Shown here one piece after another: positions 44,259-51,120 of a stretch of 64,000 bases of DNA. The stretch comes from a virus. Position 1 is the stretch's first letter. Each line of letters opens with the position of its first letter. Made by a program: the position numbers and the translations under genes. The notes beneath the pieces were generated by a model. It had not been told where the DNA came from, did no database searches, and was given only the letters and a program-made list of their open reading frames with translations. The stretch covers positions 19,723 through 83,722 of IMG/VR virus record IMGVR_UViG_3300032307_000705, one strand, 5' to 3'.

Positions 44259-44646
44259 GGGAGACCCAAAGTTAAAAAATACTGGTGGGAAACAATATTC
44301 TATGTTTGTGGGGAGATTTCAACCTTTTCATGCAGGACATAGGTGGATTGTGGATGAAATATTAAACGAAGGTAAAAATGTTCTAATTTGTATCAGGGAC
44401 ATTGAACCTGACGATAAAAATCCTTATACTTCACAAGAGGTTGAGAATAGAATTACTGGAGAACTTATAGACTTAATTATGGACGGTAGAGTTAGAGTTA
44501 TGATAATACCTGATATTGAATCGATAAACTTCGGAAGAGGAGTTGGATACGATATTATAGAACATATTCCACCTCAAGAAGTTAGTGATATTTCTGCAAC
44601 CAAAATTAGAGAACAATTAAGAAACGAAGGTAAATTACGATGTTAG
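44239..44646 (+). CDS. Nucleotidyltransferase (NMN adenylyl-/cytidylyltransferase-like)
   Basis: 135 aa. GRFQPFHAGH (H31-x-x-H34) is the HxGH motif of the nucleotidylyl transferase superfamily, and DISATKIRE near the end is its ISSTxxR counterpart. Shape closest to NadM-type NMN adenylyltransferases or cytidylyltransferases; substrate cannot be read. It overlaps the kinase gene by 20 nt and the methyltransferase by 7 nt, so all three are co-translated. Confidence 0.75.
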   Translation: MQKIHVEGDPKLKNTGGKQYSMFVGRFQPFHAGHRWIVDEILNEGKNVLICIRDIEPDDKNPYTSQEVENRITGELIDLIMDGRVRVMIIPDIESINFGRGVGYDIIEHIPPQEVSDISATKIREQLRNEGKLRC

Positions 44647-45500
44647 AAACAAATAAGATTATAAATGGTGACTGTGTTGAGGAAATGGGTAAACTACCTG
44701 AGTCATCAATCGATTTGGTTGTTACATCACCACCATATAATGTGGGGATTGATTATGATACACATGATGACAATCAATCAATGGAGGATTATTGGAAGTT
44801 CACTGAGGATTGGTTGACCCAAGCGTTTCGTATTCTTAAAGATGACGGTAGAGTTGCTATCAACATACCCTACGAAATCAATGTACAAGATAGAGGAGGT
44901 AGAGTATTATTCATGTCTGAATTTTGGTCAGTTATGAAAAAGGTTGGATTCAAATTTTATGGACTTGTTGACCTTGATGAGAACTCACCACACAGAAGTA
45001 AGACCACCGCTTGGGGTTCTTGGATGTCTCCCTCTTCACCTTACATTTACAATCCAAAAGAATGTGTAATCCTTGCTTACAAGAAAGATAGAATCAAGAA
45101 AGTTAAAGGGGAAACACAGTGGGAGTTTGAGATTGTGGATGTAGAACAAGAAGATGGTACATTGAAAAAGAAAACGGTATACAAAGAAGAGGATAAAAAA
45201 GAATTCATGTCTTTGGTTTATGGCCAGTGGGAATATTTCGCAGATACAAAACAACAAACAAAGGCGACATTCTCAATGGATATTCCATCTAAAGCGATTA
45301 AGATTCTTACTTATAAGAATGATATTGTGATGGATCCCTTCACTGGAAGCGGAACTAGTTTGGTCGCTGCGGAAATCTTAGGACGCAGGTGGATTGGGAT
45401 TGAACTAAGTCCTAATTATTCTGAAGTGGCGAGTAAGAGAGTACAACATTTTATTAATCAAAAAAAACAAGGGGTTTTTGATTTTGAATCTAAAACTTAA
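44640..45500 (+). CDS. DNA methyltransferase, N4/N6 beta class
   Basis: 286 aa. Catalytic TSPPYNVG (residues 29-36) comes first and the SAM-binding MDPFTGSGTSLVAAE (about 230) comes last, so the order is that of the beta-class N4-cytosine/N6-adenine methyltransferases. Between them lies a target-recognition region with KKVKGETQWEFEIVDVEQED. It probably modifies phage DNA at a specific sequence against host restriction. There is no linked restriction enzyme. Followed by a terminator. Confidence 0.85.
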   Translation: MLETNKIINGDCVEEMGKLPESSIDLVVTSPPYNVGIDYDTHDDNQSMEDYWKFTEDWLTQAFRILKDDGRVAINIPYEINVQDRGGRVLFMSEFWSVMKKVGFKFYGLVDLDENSPHRSKTTAWGSWMSPSSPYIYNPKECVILAYKKDRIKKVKGETQWEFEIVDVEQEDGTLKKKTVYKEEDKKEFMSLVYGQWEYFADTKQQTKATFSMDIPSKAIKILTYKNDIVMDPFTGSGTSLVAAEILGRRWIGIELSPNYSEVASKRVQHFINQKKQGVFDFESKT

Positions 45501-45524
45501 AAAGGTCTTCAGGACCTTTTTTTT
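45499..45524 (+). terminator. Rho-independent terminator
   Basis: AAAAAGGTC-ttcag-GACCTTTTTTTT. Confidence 0.8.
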
Positions 45525-45535
45525 GTTTATTGTTA

Positions 45536-45542
45536 TATTTAT
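45536..45542 (+). promoter_or_regulatory. Late-motif TATTTAT
   Basis: TATATTTATGAAG then ATG 45547: 4-nt spacing. This supports 45547 as the start rather than the ATG at 45541. Confidence 0.5.
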
Positions 45543-45546
45543 GAAG

Positions 45547-45918
45547 ATGAAAGAAGAATTAATTAAAAAATTGGTACAAGTACAACTTCAATGGAAGTTT
45601 TTACATTGGCAAACATACGGAGATGCGAAACACAGAACTTATGGTGAATTATATGACGGACTTGGTGATTTAATTGATGAATTCACTGAAGTGATGATGG
45701 GAAAATACGGTAGACCTGAATTCGAACCTGAATTTGCTTTGATGTTTCAAGACATTTCCTCCATCAGTATACAAAATTTTATGGATGGGATTACAGAATT
45801 TTTAGTTAGTTTTTCAGACCAATTGGATACAAGATATGATACAGACTTGTTGAATATTAGAGATGAAATGTTGGCATTGATTAACAAATCTAAATTCTTA
45901 TTAACCTTAAAATCTTAA
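45547..45918 (+). CDS. DUF5856, ferritin/Dps-like helical protein
   Basis: 123 aa. LQWKFLHWQTYGDAKHRTYG then ELYDGLGDLIDEFTEVMMGK has the layout of DUF5856 and of the Dps/ferritin first helix pair (H-W-x-x ... H ... E/D spacing). Whether it binds iron is unknown. It lies between a terminator and the CTS-bearing genes 45921 and 46280, and shares a late motif with them. Possibly a virion or infection-stage protein. Confidence 0.65.
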   Translation: MKEELIKKLVQVQLQWKFLHWQTYGDAKHRTYGELYDGLGDLIDEFTEVMMGKYGRPEFEPEFALMFQDISSISIQNFMDGITEFLVSFSDQLDTRYDTDLLNIRDEMLALINKSKFLLTLKS

Positions 45919-45920
45919 TC

Positions 45921-46283
45921 ATGGCAAAAGTAATAAAATTAACTGAATCGGATTTAACAAGAGTTGTTAGAAGAGTGATTAACGAACAAATGTATCACCG
46001 AGAACATATTTACAGAATACAGGCTTTTCTGAATAAAAGAATGAATGCGGGTTTGGTAGTTGATGGTAGAACTGGTCGAAATTCAAAGACTGAGGAAGCA
46101 ATTGCTAAATACCAAGACATGATCGGAGTATATCCTACAGATGGACAATTTGGGGACAAAACTTACGCCAAAATGCCTGAAAAGGACAAAATTATGTTGA
46201 AAAACATAAATGCTAATGAGTATGGTGTACACGAAGATTATTGGGGAAATTTTCTCGATTGGGTCAAAAAACAGTTCCAATGA
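45921..46283 (+). CDS. Peptidoglycan-binding protein with capsid-targeting-like N-terminus
   Basis: 120 aa. KLTESDLTRVVRRVINEQ is a very clear example of the N-terminal basic helix ending in I-N-E. Residues about 30-95 (YRIQAFLNKRMNAGLVVDGR then TEEAIAKYQDMIGVYPTDGQ and FGDKTYAKM) match the PG_binding_1 fold (repeat of 'IQ..L...G...DG.fG..T..AI..fQ'). If packaged and processed after E, the cargo is a peptidoglycan-binding domain, which fits a role at genome entry through the cell wall. Overlaps the DHH gene by 4 nt. Confidence 0.75.
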   Translation: MAKVIKLTESDLTRVVRRVINEQMYHREHIYRIQAFLNKRMNAGLVVDGRTGRNSKTEEAIAKYQDMIGVYPTDGQFGDKTYAKMPEKDKIMLKNINANEYGVHEDYWGNFLDWVKKQFQ

Positions 46284-47683
46284 AAAAAATATTAAAAGAG
46301 AGTGGTATTCGGGATATTAAAGAATTAAGTAAACGATATCCCAAGGCAGAAATCTACTTCCATCAGGATTTAGATGGGGTAACGACTGCGATTGCAATGA
46401 AAAAGTACCTTGAGAGTAATGGTATTGATGTTGTTGACGCTCACGTAATTCAATACGGGGACAAAGAATTCGCAGTAAAAAAGAATGACGCAATGGGAGA
46501 TACCATGCCAGTACTTGTTGACTTTGCACATGGAAAACCAATGTTTGTTATTCACACAGACCATCATGATAGACAGGCTGGTGCTGAAGATACAAAGTCT
46601 ACATCATTTCGACAGTCTCGATCTAATGTTGCAACAATATCACAGGTTGTTTCACCAAAAGACCTTTTTCCATCATCAGATATATTGTTAATCAATACAG
46701 TTGACTCAGCAGATTTTGCAAGACAAAACTTAAGTCCCGAAGACGTAGTTAATTATCTTTACCGATTTGATAGAGAAACTTCCCTTCAAGGAAATAAGAT
46801 GTTGTTAGGATTGGTGATTAACAAATTATTGCTAGCGTTCAAGAACAAACCTGGTTTCTTAGAGATGTTAGTTATGGATTCACAACCATCTCTGATGTCT
46901 ATTTTGAATAATATCAAATCTTGGATGAAGTCTGTTGGAGCTCCAACACCTGAAGAACTACAGAAGAACGCCGAAGATTATACACAGAAAATGAAATCAT
47001 TTCCAACTGTAACGGATAATATCATTTTCCAATATGGTGGAGGAAGTATGTTTAAGCCAGGTTCTTATGATAGATACACTCCTTATAAGAACAATCCTGA
47101 GGCAGATTTTTTAATTATGGCATGGCCGATGGGACTTGTCCAAGCATCTTGTAACCCATTCAAACAAGATAGAGAACTTAAAGGTGTAAATTTGGGTGAG
47201 ATTGCTCAGGAAGTATTGGGTAAATGGGAAGAACAATTAAGACAAAAAACTGTCCCATTATCAACAATAAAGTGGGTTAGTGAAACAAGTGTTGGACCTG
47301 AGAGTATTGGATTCACATTCAAAGATTTTAAGGCGTTGTATGGGGACAAAATAATGTTCATGGATAATGGTGAAAAAGTCATGAGTAAAATTGAATCTAT
47401 GATGGAAAAACCTTTCAAGAGTTTGACTGAAGATGAGATGAGAATTTTGGATAAAATTGGAGTCAATGCTTGGGATTTGATACAATCTAACTCAGGTGGA
47501 CACAAATGTATTACAAATATATCAGGGTTAAACTATCTTGGTAGAAGTACAAGACCTCCTCAAGGTGGATACAAGTATAATGATTCAGAAGATAGTCCAA
47601 CAGTTAAGTTTACAAAAATGATTGCAAATCAATTCCAAAAAATTTTGAAGGAAAAAATAGCGGAATCTAAAACAAGTAATTAA
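46280..47683 (+). CDS. DHH-family phosphoesterase-like protein with capsid-targeting-like N-terminus
   Basis: 467 aa from ATG 46280, coupled to the upstream stop (ATGA). An in-frame upstream start at 46241 is rejected. MKKILKESGIRD starts with a short I/L-K-E peptide. Then IYFHQDLDGVTTAIAM (H28, D30, D32), VDFAHGK (D81) and IHTDHHDRQ (D94-H95-H96) form the DHH phosphoesterase metal site. A C-terminal SSGGHKCI-like segment (NSGGHKCITNISGL) fits the DHHA1 G-G-G-H motif. The substrate may be a small nucleotide or RNA/DNA 5' end, as in RecJ/NrnA/GdpP; none can be fixed. Convergent overlap of 17 nt with the DUF192 gene. Confidence 0.75.
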   Translation: MKKILKESGIRDIKELSKRYPKAEIYFHQDLDGVTTAIAMKKYLESNGIDVVDAHVIQYGDKEFAVKKNDAMGDTMPVLVDFAHGKPMFVIHTDHHDRQAGAEDTKSTSFRQSRSNVATISQVVSPKDLFPSSDILLINTVDSADFARQNLSPEDVVNYLYRFDRETSLQGNKMLLGLVINKLLLAFKNKPGFLEMLVMDSQPSLMSILNNIKSWMKSVGAPTPEELQKNAEDYTQKMKSFPTVTDNIIFQYGGGSMFKPGSYDRYTPYKNNPEADFLIMAWPMGLVQASCNPFKQDRELKGVNLGEIAQEVLGKWEEQLRQKTVPLSTIKWVSETSVGPESIGFTFKDFKALYGDKIMFMDNGEKVMSKIESMMEKPFKSLTEDEMRILDKIGVNAWDLIQSNSGGHKCITNISGLNYLGRSTRPPQGGYKYNDSEDSPTVKFTKMIANQFQKILKEKIAESKTSN

Positions 47684-48014
47684 CTGTATCTCCAGGTTTG
47701 ATATCTAACTTTTGACAAGCACCTCCACGTAATTCTAATACGATATTCCCATTACCGCAATAAGAAGGACAATCATCTTGAAGACACGGAGGACAATCAT
47801 GATGGATGTTGACAATGACATTATTTTTTATTATAATAATGTCCAAAGGTATAATACAGTTTTTCATCCAAAAACATTGTTCCTTTCCTCCCATTAAAAA
47901 TAACATACCTTGTTTGATATGGGAAAATCTTTTACCCATCATTCCAATTTGTTGAGAACGTGGGTCTAAAAGAGTAATAACTTCGAATCTGTGATTATTT
48001 ATTGAAACATCCAT
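47667..48014 (-). CDS. DUF192 protein
   Basis: 115 aa. GMMGKRFSHIKQGMLFLM then CFWMKNCIIPLDIIIIKNN and ELRGGACQKLDIKPGDTV match the DUF192 family (G-L-M-x-R ... F-W-M-K-N-T ... P-L-D). Most members have a signal peptide; this one does not. Function of the family is unknown. A Cys-rich insertion (CPPCLQDDCPSYC) is unusual. Late motif 3 nt upstream of the ATG. Confidence 0.8.
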   Translation of the reverse strand: MDVSINNHRFEVITLLDPRSQQIGMMGKRFSHIKQGMLFLMGGKEQCFWMKNCIIPLDIIIIKNNVIVNIHHDCPPCLQDDCPSYCGNGNIVLELRGGACQKLDIKPGDTVNYLF

Positions 48015-48017
48015 AAT

Positions 48018-48025
48018 TATAAATA
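48018..48025 (-). promoter_or_regulatory. Late-motif TATTTATA
   Basis: Minus-strand TATTTATA, 3 nt before ATG 48014. Confidence 0.5.
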
Positions 48026-48039
48026 CAAATTAAGTTAAA

Positions 48040-48450
48040 ATGTACTCAGGTGTAATACTAAAATACAGAGATAAGTTTTTATTATGTAAACGTAATGAAA
48101 ACCAATCTCATGCAAATCAATGGTTCATTCCCACAGGTAAAATTGAGAGGGGAGAAACTCCAAGAGAAGCTGCGGTTCGTGAATTATATGAGGAGACTGA
48201 CTTTGAATTATCAGAGAATGATATAGATTTCATTGGAACAATTCCTACAATTGACAATGATGAGTCCAACAATAACTTTATTTATGTGTTTATATCTGAA
48301 TTGAGTGATGAAATACTACCTGATTTGGATGCAGCATCAGATGGACACGAGCATAGTAAATGTGGATATTTCACTTTGAAAGAAACAAAAAAATTGGGAT
48401 TGGAGTCGAATTTACGGACAATATTAAAAAAATATTTTTCTACCAGTTGA
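48040..48450 (+). CDS. Nudix hydrolase
   Basis: 136 aa. The Nudix box is complete: GKIERGETPREAAVRELYEE then TDF (G-x5-E-x7-REUxEExxU). It follows FIPTGKI. It would hydrolyse a nucleoside diphosphate linked to another group. Phage Nudix enzymes clean up nucleotides or decap RNA (NudE in T4). Divergently transcribed from the DUF192 gene, with starts 25 nt apart. Confidence 0.85.
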   Translation: MYSGVILKYRDKFLLCKRNENQSHANQWFIPTGKIERGETPREAAVRELYEETDFELSENDIDFIGTIPTIDNDESNNNFIYVFISELSDEILPDLDAASDGHEHSKCGYFTLKETKKLGLESNLRTILKKYFSTS

Positions 48451-48526
48451 TTTTTAATAAATGTTGTCTATATTTATATAACTGAATCGAGAGATTCAAC
48501 ACCCCCACAAAAAAGTTTCACTACAA

Positions 48527-48558
48527 TTTGATTTTGAAAAAGAGAATTGTTATCTTTG
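48527..48558 (+). promoter_or_regulatory. Strong Bacteroidota-type promoter for RNA locus
   Basis: TTTG (48527-48530), 20 nt, TATCTTTG (48551-48558). Both match the consensus. Start site expected near 48565. Confidence 0.7.
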
Positions 48559-48564
48559 TGAAAC

Positions 48565-48617
48565 ATTTGTCCCACAAATGAGAATTCGAGAGAAAAGGAG
48601 TTTGTGGGACTTTTTTG
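48565..48617 (+). ncRNA. Short hairpin RNA or attenuator
   Basis: GTCCCACAAA (48569-48578) and TTTGTGGGAC (48601-48610) form a perfect 10-bp stem around a 22-nt loop, then six T. With the promoter just upstream this gives a discrete RNA of about 50 nt. Either a stable small RNA or an attenuator limiting the tRNA transcript. Its purine-rich loop (GAGAGAAAAGGAG) could contact another RNA. Confidence 0.55.
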
Positions 48618-48640
48618 TCGAAAGTTCTTAAAAAATATAT

Positions 48641-48712
48641 CGCAGGATAGAGCAGTGGAAGCTCGTCAGGCTCATAACCTGAAGGTCGAAAGTTCGAATC
48701 TTTCTCCTGCTA
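48641..48712 (+). tRNA. tRNA with CAU anticodon (Met, or Ile2 if modified)
   Basis: 72-nt cloverleaf: acceptor CGCAGGA/TCCTGCT (six pairs plus a C1/U72 mismatch), D arm GAGC/GCTC with loop AGTGGAA, anticodon stem TCAGG/CCTGA with loop CTCATAA (anticodon CAT at 48673-48675), T arm GAAAG-TTCGAAT-CTTTC. CCA is not encoded. It lacks the three G-C pairs of initiator tRNA, so elongator Met or Ile2 (lysidine at C34) are the choices. Confidence 0.85.
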
Positions 48713-48716
48713 CATC

Positions 48717-48780
48717 GTGAGTTAGAGAACCGGTTATCTAAACGTTAGTTCGTGAAGAGCCATACGTCATACTAACTCAC
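48717..48780 (+). other. Structured element after the tRNA (long inverted repeat)
   Basis: GTGAGTTAG (48717-48725) pairs with CTAACTCAC (48772-48780). In between are a possible small stem AGA/TCT with a GG-containing loop and further T/A-rich sequence. The 7-9-bp closing stem and 64-nt length recall a tRNA body, but no anticodon or T arm can be formed. Possibly a degenerate tRNA or an RNA of unknown role in the same transcript. Confidence 0.4.
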
Positions 48781-48811
48781 AAAACTTGAGATAAATTTTA
48801 TTTTTATTCTC

Positions 48812-48846
48812 ACCCCTACTAAAAAAAGTAGGGGATTTTTTTTTAT
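48812..48846 (+). terminator. Rho-independent terminator
   Basis: CCCCTAC-taaaaaaa-GTAGGGG followed by a long T run. It ends the RNA locus. Confidence 0.85.
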
Positions 48847-48862
48847 TATTGTAGGAGTTTAC

Positions 48863-48870
48863 TATATTTG
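48863..48870 (+). promoter_or_regulatory. Candidate -7 promoter box (TATATTTG)
   Basis: TATATTTG 19 nt before ATG 48890, with a T run at the -33 distance. Confidence 0.45.
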
Positions 48871-48889
48871 TAAGACAAACGACGAAGAT

Positions 48890-49171
48890 ATGAACATGAC
48901 ATCCCACAACATCAAGATTCAACACGAAAAGTTCGGAATTCTTTTGAATGAGACATTTGTGAATGGAACTCAATTCAAACTTTTTCTTAAGATGATTCAG
49001 GGAAGTATTGAATTGAAAAATGATTTGACGTTTTTCAATGGTGTGGATTTCTTTGTTCACGTTCCTTATAAACACTTGGTAGATTCCATCATTACCACGA
49101 ATGTGGATAGTTATACATTAGCAGAACATCTTATTAATAAATCTAAAATCGAAGCGGAGGTAACAAAATGA
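48890..49171 (+). CDS. Hypothetical early protein
   Basis: 93 aa; a second Met is at residue 3. Mixed alpha/beta (IKIQHEKFGILLNETFVNGT), no motif. Preceded by a promoter-like box. 4-nt overlap with the next gene. Probably an early accessory protein. Confidence 0.55.
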   Translation: MNMTSHNIKIQHEKFGILLNETFVNGTQFKLFLKMIQGSIELKNDLTFFNGVDFFVHVPYKHLVDSIITTNVDSYTLAEHLINKSKIEAEVTK

Positions 49172-49467
49172 TAACAATCGAAGATATTAAAAGTTATTCA
49201 AAACCACATCCAGTTGGTAAGGGTGGAAGAGTTACAAACATATTCAACAATAAATATGAACTATCAATTGTTGGCGGAGCTACAGGTTTGTATGGTGATT
49301 TCGATGAGACATTCGAAGTTGCAATTTTTGACACTGAAAGTAGGAACTTTATCACAAGATATTTCTTCCCTGAACTTGGTGATGATGTGATAGGTCATAT
49401 GAAAGCTGAAAAGTTGGAGGAATTGGCTAACTCTATTTTCAGAAACAACGGTTTCCAAGTCCGATAA
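49168..49467 (+). CDS. Hypothetical early protein
   Basis: 99 aa. VTNIFNNKYELSIVGGATGL then YGDFDETFEVAIFDTESRNF, a beta-rich small protein. Unrecognised. Shares a transcript with the gene at 48890 and ends at the terminator 49510-49533. Confidence 0.55.
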   Translation: MITIEDIKSYSKPHPVGKGGRVTNIFNNKYELSIVGGATGLYGDFDETFEVAIFDTESRNFITRYFFPELGDDVIGHMKAEKLEELANSIFRNNGFQVR

Positions 49468-49509
49468 AACTTGGTGGTGGAAGTTGTACAAAACCTGTAC
49501 AGCCCTATA

Positions 49510-49533
49510 AAGGAGACTTCGGTCTCCTTTTTC
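49510..49533 (+). terminator. Rho-independent terminator
   Basis: AAGGAGAC-ttcg-GTCTCCTT followed by TTT, with the stable UUCG tetraloop. Confidence 0.85.
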
Positions 49534-50363
49534 TATTTCAAATAATCTAAATCTCGAATGTATCTATTTCGTGGTCTGATGAGCATGTTTTTTTGTAAGT
49601 GCATTTCAGGTTCGTTAGAGTAATCAAGACAGTACATTTGGTCTTTATCTATATTAAGTTCGGCTGATCCGTCCCATCTAGTCAACTGTAAATAATCGTT
49701 GCTTAACCTGAGAAATTGTGTCAAAGACATAACGGGTTCTAATGACTCAGCACGTAATTCACAAAGATCTTGAATTTGTTTGTTCCAAGTAGCGATGAAA
49801 TAAATCTCATAGGATACTTCATCTTCACTTGTGATTTCACCTTCACCTCCACATGTTTCACAAACTGTTTCACCATCCCTATTACATGAAGGGCAATATA
49901 CTCCGCCGCTACCTTCACAGTTATTACAATTCATAGTTTCACTTCCATTACATTCCTCACATTCATCACCGTCATAGTCGTCGCACCATTCACAAGATAC
50001 TTCACCATCACCATCACATGTTGGACATTCTATAATACCTGAACCTTTACATCTTTCACATCTTTCCATACCACTTCCATCACATGATTCACACTCCTTT
50101 ATTGTTGATTTATTTTCGGTTGTCAAAAGTTGTACAAAAGATAAATTGTTAATCATTTTTTCACCTAATTTCAAATCTCCAGTTTTCTTGAGTGAATAGA
50201 TGTATAATGCCAATTTGATTATATTGTCAGGGCCTAAGTAATAGAAGTAATCACTTTGGGTTTCGGCGATCTTTCTAACATCGTAATAAACTTCACCAGG
50301 GTCATCGTAATGTTTTACTAAACCCTGAAGTTTGGTGGCGGTTTTTTTTATTTTCTCATCCAT
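49533..50363 (-). CDS. Zinc-finger protein with eight DnaJ-type CxxC units and no J domain
   Basis: 276 aa. Residues about 89-175 hold eight CxxC knuckles of the CxxCxGxG type (CESCDGSG, CERCKGSG, CPTCDGDG, CEWCDDYD, CEECNGSE, CNNCEGSG, CPSCNRDG, CETCGGEG), twice the number in DnaJ. Flanks are helical (N-terminal 1-85, C-terminal 180-276) and no HPD triad exists. Such zinc domains bind unfolded protein; role in the phage is unknown. The phage has a true DnaJ at 32029. Convergent with the terminator above. Confidence 0.7.
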   Translation of the reverse strand: MDEKIKKTATKLQGLVKHYDDPGEVYYDVRKIAETQSDYFYYLGPDNIIKLALYIYSLKKTGDLKLGEKMINNLSFVQLLTTENKSTIKECESCDGSGMERCERCKGSGIIECPTCDGDGEVSCEWCDDYDGDECEECNGSETMNCNNCEGSGGVYCPSCNRDGETVCETCGGEGEITSEDEVSYEIYFIATWNKQIQDLCELRAESLEPVMSLTQFLRLSNDYLQLTRWDGSAELNIDKDQMYCLDYSNEPEMHLQKNMLIRPRNRYIRDLDYLK

Positions 50364-50366
50364 AAT

Positions 50367-50732
50367 TTAATCTTTGTCAAGATAATGAACTAAAAAAGAA
50401 ATAGTAAAAATATGTGTATCTTCAATCTTATACTCAATTTGATCGATAAAAGATTCGACCTCAACTTTCTGAGATAAAGATAATTTTCTTTCAGGGGTGA
50501 TTGTAACTTTGGATACAATTTTTTCTATTTTTTCTATCATTTTAGATATATCCGTGGCAAAGCCAGGCATCTGAGAATTGATTACCCCAAAGTAATCAAA
50601 CTTAATGATTAATTGATAACCACTGTTTCCGTCATAAAAATCCACATCCAAATCCAATATTTCGAATTGTCGATTCGATTCTTCTCCGATTAAGTATTTT
50701 AACTTTTCTGATAATGTTTTTATGTTAATCAT
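50367..50732 (-). CDS. Hypothetical protein
   Basis: 121 aa. FEILDLDVDFYDGNSGYQLI then IKFDYFGVINSQMPGF: alpha/beta, no family recognised. Directly upstream of the zinc-finger gene (3-nt gap), so the two form one operon. Late motif 3 nt before the ATG. Confidence 0.55.
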   Translation of the reverse strand: MINIKTLSEKLKYLIGEESNRQFEILDLDVDFYDGNSGYQLIIKFDYFGVINSQMPGFATDISKMIEKIEKIVSKVTITPERKLSLSQKVEVESFIDQIEYKIEDTHIFTISFLVHYLDKD

Positions 50733-50735
50733 ATT

Positions 50736-50743
50736 GATAAATA
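50736..50743 (-). promoter_or_regulatory. Late-motif TATTTATC
   Basis: Minus-strand TATTTATC, 3 nt before ATG 50732. Confidence 0.5.
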
Positions 50744-50794
50744 CATTTATTTTTTCTTTTTAACTAATTATGTTTTGAATATAAAAAACATATT

Positions 50795-51109
50795 ATGTCA
50801 ATCAAAATTACTTTTACTGAAGAAGAGATTTTATCAACGTCAAATTATTATGATATGGGTAAGAAAGTCCATGATAGATTTTGGCAAGCAAAGAGGGACT
50901 TAGAAGGACCTCAAATTGATGATGAACATGTTGGACTAACTATTAATGAAGATGGATTGGTGACAGCTATAAATCGTCCTGATGACTATGATACTTGCGT
51001 TGTGTGTGGGAAGAAAACTCCGTACCTCAAAAGTACAAATATTAATCTTAGATATGGATATATTGAAGGAGCTGGTCAAGCTTGTCCTCACCCTGATAAT
51101 TGCGATTGA
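50795..51109 (+). CDS. Hypothetical protein with Cys cluster
   Basis: 104 aa. The C-terminal third has CVVCGKKTPYLKSTNI and GQACPHPDNCD, four Cys that could bind zinc. The rest is helical and acidic. Seen in large phages from memory. Function unknown. Confidence 0.55.
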   Translation: MSIKITFTEEEILSTSNYYDMGKKVHDRFWQAKRDLEGPQIDDEHVGLTINEDGLVTAINRPDDYDTCVVCGKKTPYLKSTNINLRYGYIEGAGQACPHPDNCD

Positions 51110-51120
51110 ATTTTAGTATA

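Noticed and set aside
46241-46279. Upstream in-frame start for the DHH protein
   Set aside because: It lies inside the preceding gene; ATG 46280 has the coupled ATGA overlap and places the targeting peptide at the N-terminus.
48717-48780. Second tRNA gene
   Set aside because: A 7-9-bp closing stem is present but no anticodon arm or TTCGA T loop can be folded; kept only as a structured element.
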